The notes below the pieces were generated by a model that was given only the letters and a program-made list of their open reading frames with translations, did no database searches and was not told the origin of the DNA. A stretch of DNA of 64,000 bases from Brachionus plicatilis (taxonomy: Eukaryota > Rotifera > Eurotatoria > Ploima > Brachionidae), in NCBI GenBank assembly GCA_010279815.1, contig QEOQ01000088.1:113466-177465 (forward strand), given 5' to 3'. Each line of letters starts with the position of its first letter. The first letter of the stretch is position 1. The translations under genes were made by a program, and so were the position numbers. This document shows, in pieces, positions 33,935 through 45,700 of the stretch.

Positions 33935-34310
33935 TTCAGGTTGATCACTGAAAAAAGCATTGAAAAGATGTAAAACTTTCTAAAAGATTTTGATTATTAT
34001 TAACTCATAAAACGTGATTCCATAGAGAGTAAGCGAGGACTAATAAAGGTACTGTTATTAATGTTAGAAAAGCCTTTTGTCCATTTTAGAAATCGAGGCA
34101 AAAAAAATTAGTAAACTAAGTTACTGTTTCTTAATTTTACTATATTTAAGAGATCGTTTTAAGAAACTGATTAAATTATGAAAGTATTTGAATTTTATTT
34201 TTAAAAAATTTTACATAAATTCTAAATTTTATAAGACAAAAAAATAATTATTCAAGTGAATTCCAGATTCTACTTTTCAAAGGGTTTCTTAAAAAACATT
34301 CACTTTTTAG

Positions 34311-37300
34311 TTACAAATCCTTTCCGAATTTTTCTATTTCATCGAGCATGAAAAAAATATCCTGCTCATTACTTGCTGCATTTGAAATAATCGCCCTGAA
34401 AAAATTAGGTTTATCATCCAAAGGCTGATAGCCGACCATCAAAGTTCCGGTATTCATCATTTTTTCCTTTATTTTTGGTGCCACTTGATGCAGCTTTTGC
34501 TTATAATCATCAGAATTATTGTCCATGCTTCGAATACTTTTAGGTACATACCAAAAGCATATGTTAGTCATTTCAGGCTAAATAATTAATAATTTTATTT
34601 AATAAATTTTATTAAAACTCTCTAATTAATTACATTGTGAAAAGCAATTTGAAAATCCTGCCGCAATTTTAATTGATCGTATAATAAGTTGGCCAAATCA
34701 AAAAGTCTATCAATCTGTTTTTCAAACCCAATGTCACCTTTGGCTCGCCACATCAGCCAAACTTTGAATGCGTCAACATGCCGACCACACTGAATTGTCT
34801 TGTCACCTGTATCATAATAAATATCATAATGCTTGTCTTGCTGAAATAGATAGGTGGCATTCATTTCATTGCAGTCAAGTAGTAGACCTTTTCTTTTGAC
34901 CAAAAAAGCTGACGACTGCAACAATGCTCCCATTAATTTGTGAGGATTCCAAGTAACAGAATCAGCTCTTTAATCAAAAAATCATTTCTATCATTAATTC
35001 TTGTTTTTTATTTTACTTGTCAATTCCTTTCATTAAATGCCTATGTTTTTTGGATAACAAAGCTCCACCACCCCAAGCAGCCTTCAAAATAAAATTGTTC
35101 AAAAAATTTAATAAAATTTTATTTTTATCAACTTACATCAACATGTAACCATAAATTGTATTTAGAGCAAATTTCAGCAATAGGTTCAATCGGATCAAAT
35201 GCTCCTAAATTATGCGATTTAAGAATATCATATTAAAAAAATTAACTTACCTAAAACAGTGGTTCCTGCAGTAAGCAATACCATGAGGGGTACTTGTTTA
35301 GCTGCAAGAGTCTCGATTATCATTGTCTCCAATTTTTCTGGAATCATTTTTCCTCTTAAAAAAACTTCTTATTTTTTTTAAATATTTTCGAGAAATGTTT
35401 TAAAACCTTTCATCGACTGGAACATTTTTAACATGTTTCAAGCCCATACCTAAAATAATTGCCGCTCTATGAACCGAATAATGACTCTTAAAAAAGAATA
35501 ATCAAAGTCAAACAGTTGTACTTTTATCTCTTAATTAAAAAATAAAAAGTTATCAAGACTCTATTTTTGCCACATCCCCATTCACAAGATTTTTTTCCTA
35601 TTTAAAATTTTAAAAATGCAATTTTTATTAATATTTGAAATTAATTAAGAAACATATTTTAATGTTAAGCAATTCAAGTTTTCGATCCATGGGTAAATTA
35701 GTCGACAACAAAAATTTTAACTAAATACGATATTTTTAATTTTTTGAAATAATTTTAAATTATTCCTATGAAAGAAAAATTTAAATAATTTAAATGATTT
35801 ATTAAAAAAAATAAGGATGTTAAATAATTGGTTAAATTCTTAAATTAAGTTTCTAGTTACTTAATTTTTTTTACGAAAATCACTAATTTTCTCTTTTATT
35901 TTAAGTCAATTTTTGACTCAAAATTAAATGCAAAATGAAAATAATTTTACTTTTTTACATGTTCATATTTTTAATTTTTTGTACAATATTTCTGAAAATA
36001 AAAAAAAAACTCTTCCAAATTATTTAACTACTAAAATTAGGAATAAAAATTTTATTAAGTATTGCACAAAAAATCTAAAAATATGAAAATGTTAAAATTT
36101 AAAGTTTTCTACATTTTGCCAAATTAAAAATAATAATAAAATTATTTTATTTTTTTATGGATTATATAATAAATTTAACAAGCGTTTTACTTGATTTCTT
36201 AAAAATTTTTATCCGGCAGTAAATTTATAATAATGGATTTAATTTAACAAATAAATTTGTTATTTATAAAGCAAAGACTGTATTCAAAATTTTCATTTTT
36301 TTAAAATCTCTAATTAGTTACTTACTTTAAATTTAAATAAAAAAAAAACGAAAAATAACCTAATCCTTAAAAACTTATCAATTTAAAATAATTTAACTTT
36401 GAATAAATAATCGAAAATTTATATTGTTTTATATTTTTTATTTTAAATTTTCATTTTGCCTTTAATTTTGAGTCAATAATAGACTTAGAAATTTTAAATA
36501 AAATAATACTTGAAATTTTACAAAAATTTACTAAAAATTACGTCTTTTTGCTTAATCGAAAAATGAAGCTAGAAATTTAATTAAGTTCACTTTTTTAATT
36601 TTCTACCAATATACGCAAGTTTACAAATCAGGAATTCATTAAGGGTCTTTAAAAATTATTAATATCTAAAAAATTCTAAATTGAATCAGAACACAATTTT
36701 TTATTTTTTTATCAAATTAATTCGTAAAAAAACTTACATGCTCAGAAGTGAACATTACAAGTTTTGGTGTTTCATACAGTCCATTAAATTTCGCTTGAGG
36801 AAAATAAAAATGTTTTGCTACCTGGACAGCATACAAATTAGAAATGCTTCCTCCTTTAAATTTTAAACTAAAAGAAAAAAATTCACAAAATTTATTTTAT
36901 CTTACCTGGATTAAAGAGACCATCACACGGTTCTTCCCATCCAATAAAAGTCCTCATTTTATCAAGAACAGCCATTTCGATAAGATTATAAACCGGTGCT
37001 ATTTCATAAGTGAACATATTTGTGTTTGTGGTGGCGGTGATCCACTCACCTGCCAAAGAAACAATGTCCAAGCCTTGAGATAATTGGTTAAAAAACCTAG
37101 GGTGACCTGTTTTAACTGCGTTATCCATAACCATTTGGCAGTCTTCAATCAATTGTTTTAAACTCAAAGGCTCACTCTTAATCTCCAAGTCTAAACTTTT
37201 CTTCAAGTCGTCGGGATACTGAAATTTTAAGATCTGCAAAAGATTTTTTATAATTTCTTTTTTTTTAACTAAAATGATAAAAACCTTTTCAGTTCTGTCA

Positions 37301-40264
37301 TTCGCTTTTTGAATATAAACCAGCATCAAGTCAAGTATTCGCTGAAGAAATTCACATGTTGTTTCATACTCACCATTTGGCAAGATATCTTTATTTATAA
37401 AAAAGGTTATCGATTCTAGATTTTGTGGTAATTTTTATTTTTTTCCCAAAAGGTAAATTTATCTTGAATTCTTAAATTGTATTTAGTGAATTTTTTTTAT
37501 TATCTAAATTATTATTTAAAAGATATTGATAAAAATTAATATGTTCAATTTTACAGTATTGGAGCACTTAAAATTTTGGAAAGAAAATTTTATTATGTAA
37601 AAATTTTTTTTTTTGAGCCAATTCTAACATAGATTGATAATATAAACAAATATAAAATTTTCTATTTTCTTAAAATTTCTAACATTATTAACTTAATTTA
37701 AATTAAAATTTGAATAGCAAAAAATTGATTTTTAATCTATAACTTTTGATAGGATTATTCTACAGTCATAATAATTAACTCGAATAAAAATAAATCGACT
37801 TTCCAATTTGTTTATAATGCTTTGAAAAAAGTTTTTGTAAAAAATGTGTGCAAAAAAGTATATTCATATCAACGTGAGAATTTTTAAAAGGAAAGAATCT
37901 AAATAAAAAAACAATTTTTTGATTAAACTATGTTTCTTGGAAAAAAAATGAAACTTTAAGTTAACCATTTCTAACATCTACCATACAAATTATTTAATTC
38001 CAAAAAAAATTGTTTTTTTGGATACAAATTCTAAATGAAAAAGTTGAGTATTTTCTCGTAGATTTCGATACGTTGATTGTGAATATAAAATTATATTATC
38101 TATATGATGATTAGTTCAGGAAATAAGATACTTAAAAGATTCATAATGACATATCTTGGTAATTTTTGAAAATTTTCAATTAAAATAATTAAAATTTTTT
38201 TCAAAATAATTGTATGACTTAATATTAATTGCATATTCTAATTTATTAGTATATTGCTCAAAAAAAACACAAAATTATTAGTTTATGTTCTAACTATTTA
38301 ATTTATTGTCCAAAAATTTATATTCAATTAATAACATCCTGTTTATTTAATATATTGTCAAAAAAAATCGTTTTTTAAAAATTCATATGTAGTGTTTATA
38401 TTTTCAAAATCTTGTATTCTATTGTATTGGAATCTGACTTTTACTCGTTTGCCATTTTCATTTATTTCCTCAATTATTTCCCCATCAGATTCAATTTCAG
38501 TTGATGATCTATTAATCGGCACATCACTAAATTCATCATCTTCTTCTGTTTCTGGTTCGGATTCGAGTTCAAGCTCGGGTTGGGGTACGGACTCATTTTT
38601 TTTTATAAAATCGTTTAATCTTTTAATCAAATCTGCTTTTGTACCTTGGTATGATATTTTGTTTTCTTTGATTTTTTTTTTAAATCAACTTCAAGACATT
38701 TTGAATTAAACATTTTTTGCAATGAAAAAAATTTTTGTACACAAAATTGTAATTTTGAATTTAGATTAAATAAGCACAATATTTAGTAATAAATTATGGC
38801 AATAAAGTAATAATAAAAAAAAGTATTTTTGCTCAACTATGATTTTTTTTTTTTAGCAAAAAATTTTTGGACAAGAAAAAAAATTTATGGATACACGGGT
38901 AACGAATAGCCTAATTGTATGAGGAATTTAAAAGTAATTTTTTTTAAACATTTGATATCAGTCCCTGTAGAGTTAAACAAACTTAAACAAACCTTTTGGG
39001 GATAGCCTCTTTAGTAAAGACGCTGGGGACCCTATTAATTTATTGCCAAATGAGACAAACATATTAAAAAAACAGATTCTGTAAAATATCCTTTCTGTAA
39101 GTAAAAATTATTGATTGAAAAATATATTTTTTTATATTGTCTTTATTTTTTATTTTCAATAAAAGAAAAAAAACTTTCATTCAGTATCAGACTGTTCATA
39201 TTTTTTAGTAGAAAGAGAAACTTAGTCAAGGACTAAAGAAAAAAAAGTGTATAAATATTGGTTTCTTAAATCATAGAAGTGAATTATTTAAAATAATTTT
39301 AAAGTAAGTTACAGTCAACTCTCTTTAATTCGGTTATGCTTTTATCCGTATTTCTCTTTTATTCGTATCAAAATTAAAGGCTCAGGGCTCTATGTAATAC
39401 TCTTGCATGGAATTTTTTTTTTAAACCGGATTTTGTTATACGGATTATTTCGACATTCGTACAAAATTTTTTACACTTTGCTAAGTTAAATCATTTGTTA
39501 TTTTTATGTTAATCCGTACATACAAAAAATACCCTTTGATAAGGCGTTTGAAGGATTTAAAATGTTTTGTAAATATATAGAAAGTTCTAGTTCATTTAAT
39601 GATAAGGATTCTGAAAATTTATCTTATTTTAAAAACCGTGTAATTTTTTTTAAAGATACCGTATTAACTCAAACTAAATTAGACAATTTTATTAATCACG
39701 AAAGTTAAATTTTTATAATATATTTAAATTGATTAAATTTCAAAAAGTTGTTTTTTTTTAATAAAAATTTTGTAAATTAATCCGTATTTTTTTAAATTTT
39801 AAAAGAGATCCGGTTTATTCATTTAATCGTATAATTTAATCCGGATTGATTTTTAAGAGGGCTATTTTAATACGAATTAAAGAGAGTTGACTGTATAACA
39901 TTTTTAATTATTTGGATTTCAATCCTTAGTCTAAATTGAATAAAAATTTTCATTGGTAATTCTTTTAGAAATTTGATCCGGATCCATGTTTTAGTCCTAT
40001 CTAAATTCCGTAAAAATAATCCATTTTTTAGGTACCCAAAATCCGGATCAGTCTTTTAGGTATAACCTAAAAAGAAGTTCAATTAAAATTTTTTGACTTT
40101 TTGAATTTGGGGTTTTATATTTATGCCAGAGTTAAAATATAAATTAAATTCTTACTTTCATATGATACAATTTCATTTAATTTTGAGTCATTTTTCTTGA
40201 AAAAACTTCCAAATTTAGCTAAAATTTCCAACGGACCTAGGTCTTTATTCGAAATATTTGCCAT
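34311..40264 (-). CDS. GAD1: Glutamate decarboxylase (10 exons)
   Basis: PLP enzyme converting glutamate to GABA. Minus-strand exons: 40264-40156, 37388-37285, 37233-36906, 36853-36738, 35486-35407, 35354-35251, 35204-35137, 35081-35017, 34967-34634 and 34577-34311. All junctions are in phase, giving 524 residues (C. elegans UNC-25 about 508). Family landmarks in order: [80 protein letters not shown], and the PLP lysine in [11 protein letters not shown] (codon 34937-34939), then [29 protein letters not shown] and [18 protein letters not shown] and [13 protein letters not shown] favour GAD over cysteine-sulfinate decarboxylases. Exon 1 ([13 protein letters not shown]...) fits by phase and position only and is less sure. 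Intron 1 is 2,767 bases and hosts a SAP ORF and a MITE. The 51-base intron 37284-37234 has no stop and is a multiple of three. Confidence 0.93.
35880..36505. repeat. Inverted-repeat element inside a GAD intron
   Basis: Within the 1.25-kb intron 36737-35487, about 35885-35945 (landmark TTTTTGACTCAAAATTAAATG) pairs with about 36445-36505 (TTTAATTTTGAGTCAATAA). Internally about 35958-36000 pairs with about 36055-36100 (CATATTTTTAATTTTTTGT / CAAAAAATCTAAAAATATG). The other introns of this gene, apart from intron 1, are about 50-70 bases, so this intron was probably enlarged by a foldback insertion. Confidence 0.5.
38358..38713 (-). CDS. Small SAP-domain protein, frame broken at an A-run
   Basis: An acidic small protein nested in GAD intron 1 on the same strand. 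The ORF 38358-38630 and its upstream extension contain the SAP (DNA-binding helix-turn-helix) signature [20 protein letters not shown], then a Glu/Pro-rich stretch ([16 protein letters not shown]) and a C-terminal segment with [23 protein letters not shown]. The ATG at 38711-38713 starts a frame reading [12 protein letters not shown] that fits the first SAP helix, but it is one base out of frame with the rest. The switch lies in a run of ten A (minus strand, about 38671-38681). Either the assembly is short by one A or the gene is recently damaged. About 118 residues if continuous. SAP proteins act on chromatin or RNA; the exact family is unknown. Confidence 0.55.
39312..39893. mobile_element. 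pogo/Tigger-like MITE with remnant transposase tail
   Basis: 582-bp element with terminal inverted repeats CAGTCAACTCTCTTTAATTCG on the left and its inverse (ATTAAAGAGAGTTGACTG) on the right, flanked on both sides by TA (39310-39311 and 39894-39895), the Tc1/mariner/pogo target duplication. Inside on + is a short open frame, about 39540-39708, reading [15 protein letters not shown]... and ending [14 protein letters not shown], which resembles the C-terminal tail of pogo/Tigger transposases (ending K/Q-T-x-L-D-x-F). It is thus an internally deleted derivative. Repeated ATCCG/CGGAT strings near both ends are subterminal. It lies in GAD intron 1. Confidence 0.85.
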
Positions 40265-40779
40265 TATCTAAATGAAAAAACAATATACAAAAATTTTTTT
40301 TCTATATTTGTCAAAGCAATCTCGAATGTCTAATGTAAAGAAAATTAAACCAAAGAGTATACCATTTTATCTGATTTATATTAGGATTTGGAATCAATTA
40401 TCAAAATTGAAACCATTAAAATCTAAGTGATTTAATTCCAAGACAAACAGAAAAAATAATTATCTACTTCTTATAGCCAGCTTCAATTCTAATTGAATTA
40501 ATTGGGCGCAATTTAGAAAATTAAAGTTTCATGTGCCATCAATTTTTTATTATCAAAGGATACTAGTGTTTTTGCTCTCGAATTCCGTGAGCGAAAATTC
40601 TTAGATAATTTCTTATTTTACACCCAATTTACTTAAATAATTGACACAACCAAATAGGTTTTTAAAACTCAAGTGTTGTTAAGATTTACGGATTATTCCA
40701 TGGAAAAAACCGAGAACACATTTAAAATTTTATTAAATCATCTCAAGATAAATACAAAATTAATTAGAATAAATAATAA

Positions 40780-42521
40780 TTAGGCACTTGAGCCTACACT
40801 TGATTGCTCACTTTGCAAAAGTTTGCCAGCACTTAATGAAATTAAAATTGTTCCTATAGGCGCTGTTGCCACTATGCTCAATACAGCTATGTTCAGTATC
40901 TAAAAATATCAATACTAATTAAGTGATTTTGCCATTTAAAAAAAAATTACGTCTGTCGGAATTTCCAGAGGCATATGATACAATTTGGCCAAGTCAAGAG
41001 CTATTGATCCGACTGCAGCCTGAACCGTAGCTTTAGGTATCCAGGAAATACACAAAAAAGATTTTTCTTTAAGGCTTAAATTTTTATCAAAATTGACTGA
41101 AATAAATGATGCTATCAACCGGAAAATAAGAGCAATGACCAGAACTGCCAATTGAAGACCCAGAGTTTTTGGATTTATTTTTTCGAAATCGATCTCATTA
41201 CCAATTAAGCAAAAAAGCAGTGGAAGAAATAGGACTAGCCAAATTTTAGAGAATAAACCATCCAATTTTTTCTGGTCAATAGAAATTTTCTCTTTGACCA
41301 CGTCTTGATCAGATGACAATTTATTAAGCTGATGTTCGTCTACTTTTTGCCAAATTATTTTGGAAACAATTAACATAGTTAAAACTGCCAAGGGTCCAGC
41401 AGCTAAATTAAAATTTTTAAATTAACTTAAATAAAAAAGTATTTTAATAAATTACTGGCATAATTAATTTTCTTAAATCCAAGAGCTGCTATCAAGGAGA
41501 CTAGAAACAAAACAATGAACCTTAAACTTACTTTACTAATCTAAATAAAAATTTATTAAAACATTTTAAATTATTTTTAGTTTTTTATAAAAAATACTTT
41601 GTGTTCAAGGCGAAAAATGCTAAAAAAAAATGCTACTGCGATTCCAAAAATTAAACCAGCTAAAATCTGTAAAGGACATTGTAAGAGAGTCCACCAAATT
41701 TCACCCTGGTTAAAAACGATACCAATCATCAAACTATGTCCAGTTATGGCAATTATATTGTCTATGCAGCTAGCTGCAATGATAAATCCGGGAATATTTT
41801 TTGCCACCCCAAGACCGGTTTCTTGAAGCTGAATCATTAAAGGAACCACAACTGCTGGAGATACACCGCTTATAACGAACCCCATTAGCAAGGCCCATTT
41901 AAATGACAATTTTAGTATAAAAATAGCTGCTAGAGCAAAAACAAATGCTTCAACTAAACACGGAATTACAGAGAATTTTAGTATTTTAAATTTCATTTTT
42001 GTTAGTTTATCTATGTCCAAACTTAGACCAGCTCGGCACAAAATTACACAAAATGCCATGTTTCTGAGCAGCGATGATGTTTTTGAATCAATTGAGCTTC
42101 CGATTATTGATAGGACAGGAACATTTTTGAACACAATTCCTGTTATAAGCATACCTTTAGATTTAAATTTCTTCTTTTTACTAAATTAATAAATTTAAAA
42201 AAAAATAATTTATTTTTTACCTAAAAGTGAGGGCATTTTGACTGTTTGGAAAAAAAATCCGAGGACATGTGAGCAAGTGACAAGGGTCCAAATTGAAAAA
42301 TAAGATCCTCCTGGCAATGCGGCTTGGTCAAATAAAATGAATAAAACCAACCAAGTAATTGATGATATTACGATAAAAAGACAAATTTTGTTGGACAATT
42401 TTTGATTGAAAATAAAACATGATTTGATTAACAATATGTGGAACTTTTTTTGAACAAATCCTTTATTTGTTTGTTTTTGTGGAACTTTATTTTTAGAGTC
42501 TTTTAAATCTTGATCTGACAT
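40780..42521 (-). CDS. SLC9B (NHA)-type sodium/proton antiporter, copy 1 (5 exons)
   Basis: CPA2-family cation/proton antiporter like human SLC9B2 (NHA2). Minus-strand exons 42521-42221, 42154-41598, 41540-41456, 41402-40951 and 40899-40780, all in phase, give 504 residues. Landmarks: MPSLLGMLITGIVFKNVPVL, VILCRAGLSLDIDKL, SGVSPAVVVPLM, GLGVAKNIPGFIIAAS, LPLLFCLIGNEIDF, LKEKSFLCISWIPKATVQAA, and IVATAPIGTIL at the end. Many hydrophobic helices. The family's two ion-binding aspartates (human 'FDDILAIT') read I-D-N-I-I-A-I-T here, so the second Asp is Asn. The lysine/arginine-containing late helix (WIPKATVQAA) is conserved. Introns are 57-66 bases. The gene faces its paralogue (42792-46350) head to head. 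Confidence 0.93.
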
Positions 42522-42791
42522 TTTTGAATAAATTAAAATATTTTTTTTGTAAAATTTTTAAATAAAGCTATGTATAAACATATTTGTTTGAACTTTAAAA
42601 CCAAAACCAGTTTTTTTTTTAGATAATTTTGATATTATTATTTTTATTTTGAGTGTTATTTTGATTTGGTACTTAATTCAAGAATCGGTCTAAATATAAT
42701 TCAAAATTTTTCAAAAAATTTTCATTTTAAAAAAATTCTAAAATAGATATTTCATATATTAATTTTTTTTTGATTTTTAGAAAAGTTCTCA
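42522..42791. promoter_or_regulatory. Shared promoter region of the two divergent SLC9B genes
   Basis: Only 270 bases separate the two start codons, which point away from each other, so both 5' leaders and promoters must lie here or overlap. It is A/T-rich with no clear shared element visible by eye. Co-regulation is inferred, not shown. Confidence 0.55.
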
Positions 42792-45700
42792 ATGAAAAAT
42801 TTAAAGGAAAATAATGAGCTTTTATTCTCAAGAAAGAAATTACCTCTTTTTGAAAGAATATTTGTCCAATCCTTTCTGATATTAAACAATAAATTGTTGA
42901 ATAAAATAATTTTATTTTTTTTAATATCTTTTAATATTTGGTTGGTTTTGTTCTTGACATTTGAAAACGACTCTTTACCTGGAAGTCTTTATTTTTCTTT
43001 ATTTACATTGTTGATAAGCTCTCAAATATTTGGATTCATTTTCGAAAAAGCGAAACTTCCGCCACTTCTTGGTATGTATCTTTTTTAATACTATTAGACA
43101 AAATAACAAAAATTAATTTTTTTCCAAAATATTGATATGTTATGATATGAAAATTTAAAAAAATAGAAAATATAACCACGTCATTGCGATTCAAAATTTT
43201 GTGGCTCCTATACCGAAAACGCCAAAGGGTCATTAGTCAAATAATTTTGTTAATATAAAATAAAGGTAAAAAAAGACTTAAGTTATTGTATGAAGAAAAT
43301 CTTTTAGGTTCTGAAATTTAGTCATTAAGTACAGATCAACAAAAAATTTTGATTAATAATCAATTGAAAGAAGTAAAACTGTGTAAAAATTGAATTATAC
43401 TTAATTTTCTTACGCCGATCAATTGTTTTTATTTACTTTTTGGGTCTTTTGTCCAAAATTTAGGTCTTGAAAATATTTTCTAAAAAATTAAAAAATTAAT
43501 TTTACTTTTCAAAACATGAAAAAAAATAGTTTACCAAATTTTACGAAAAATTAGATAAAATTAAATTTTTTTTTGTGGAAAAAATCGTCAAGTTAAAAAA
43601 AAACGTCAAAAAAATTAAAATTATTATTTCTTAATTCTTTTTTTTCAATTTTAATTTTAAATATTTTGTTTTTTTGAACATTAAACATCAAAAATTGAAC
43701 TCCTTTTTTTCTAAAAATTTTGGTCTTAAATGGTGCAACTTAGTAAATAGTTGCATCAAATTGTAAAGTTTATTAAACGTGCTAAGCTCTAATTTATTGA
43801 AATTTAATTTCTGCCAAATTTCTTGAATTTAGTATACTTTCAGTACTACAACAATACTTGTCTTTTTGGCTAATTTACGTAATTTTACGCAATTTTACGC
43901 AAATTTACAGCAATTAACTGAAAATAACTAATTTTATCGTAAAAATAAAAATAGCTAAAATTTCTTCAATTATTTGTTAATTTTGGTAAGATAACATGAA
44001 AAATTAGTTTTTTATAATTTATTAGCTTATTAACTCAATCATTTTACACCAAAACCCAATACGGTAGTCTGCAAGGTTTTACGGAATTAACAAAGAAATT
44101 TTACGTTCTAAAATTACAATGCCTGTTAAATAATTTTTAACTTTTTTTATTAATTATTTATTTATAAGTTTTTGTAAGTGAAATAAAGAAAAATAAGCAA
44201 TTAATTAATAATTATGTCATAATATTATCAAATTTTTGTTTTCAAGTTTATATTTACCGTCAGTTAATTGACCATGGGAATTATTTTTTCTTTATAGTTA
44301 GTTAACTTTTTCACATCATGTTAAACTATTGAGTTCATTAAAAAAATCGCTGTATTTTTAAATGTTAAGATTAAAATCTCTCTATCGTTTAGTAAGTTAG
44401 TTAGTAAATTAGCAAGTAAGTTTATTTATGGTGCTAACAGAGTTTTTTATTCCATTACATTTTCTACCTCACTTCAATATGTAAAACCAGTTGCTAATTT
44501 TTTACCCCAGGCTAAAATGCTTTGAAGGAGATGTGCTGTACTTTTATAATCTTTAGGTTAAAATTATTTGAAAAATAAAGACATTAAATTATCAGATAAA
44601 TTTTATAATGAGAAAAATAAATTATTTTTTGGTCGAACAATTTGAAAAATTATTTTCGTCTATTTTTTTCCTTTTTTTTAAGGAAAAAATTTAAATACCT
44701 GAGAAAATAGAAATACATATTTTTTAATAAAAAAGTAAATTCTTATGTTTTGAAATGATAAAAATTATTTTAACTTATAGAAAAAGGTTTTAATTTTTTT
44801 GATTCAAAAAAATCAAGTTGATTTTAAACAATAGTTATGTGAATAGGTTTTACTTAAATAATCGGTTTTATTTTTTGACTGATTTTTAAAAGCCGGTTAG
44901 GTTTCCAACCGGTCTACCAAATTAAGTATTAATTACTAAATTAATTTTGTTTGTTTATTTTAATTATTAATAATTTCTTAATAAATCTAAAGGTATGCTT
45001 ATAACAGGAATTGTGTTCAAAAATGTTCCTGTCCTATCAATAATCGGAAACTCAATTGATTCAAAAACATCATCGCTGCTCAGAAACATGGCATTTTGTG
45101 TAATTTTGTGCCGAGCTGGTCTAAGTTTGGACATAGATAAACTAACAAAAATGAAATTTAAAATACTAAAATTCTCTGTAATTCCGTGTTTAGTTGAAGC
45201 ATTTGTTTTTTCTCTAGCAGCTATTTTTATACTAAAATTGTCATTTAAATGGGCTTTGCTAATGGGATTCGTTTTGAGTGGTGTATCTCCATCAGTTGTG
45301 GTTCCTTTAATGATTCAGCTGCAAGAAACAGGTCTTGGGGTGGCAAAAAATATTCCCGGATTTATCATCGCAGCTAGCTGCATAGACAATATAATTGCCA
45401 TAGCTGGACATAGTTTGATGATTGGTATCGTTTTTAACCAGGGTGAAATTTGGTGGACTCTGATAAAATGTCCTTTTCAAGTGATGATTGGAATATTATT
45501 TGGTATTATTTTAGGGTTATTTTTAAGCGTTGTTCGAATTGATCATAGGGTAATAATTTTTACAATAAAATTTAAAAAAAATTAAATAATGAATTTATTA
45601 GATTGAAAAATCAACCCTAAGATTTTTTCTATTGTTTCTAATGGCTTTGATAATGTCTTTTTTATCTAAAAAATTTAAATTATCAGGTATTTTTGATTTG

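Noticed and set aside
39000..39060. GC-richer island (cgctggggaccc) as an RNA gene
   Set aside because: No stem-loop or box structure; the reverse strand resembles a retroelement 3' end but cannot be assigned.
38358..40264. Joining the exon at 40264-40156 to the SAP ORF as one gene
   Set aside because: The SAP region has no acceptor of the right phase, and the exon fits GAD exon 2 in phase; still the weakest GAD exon.
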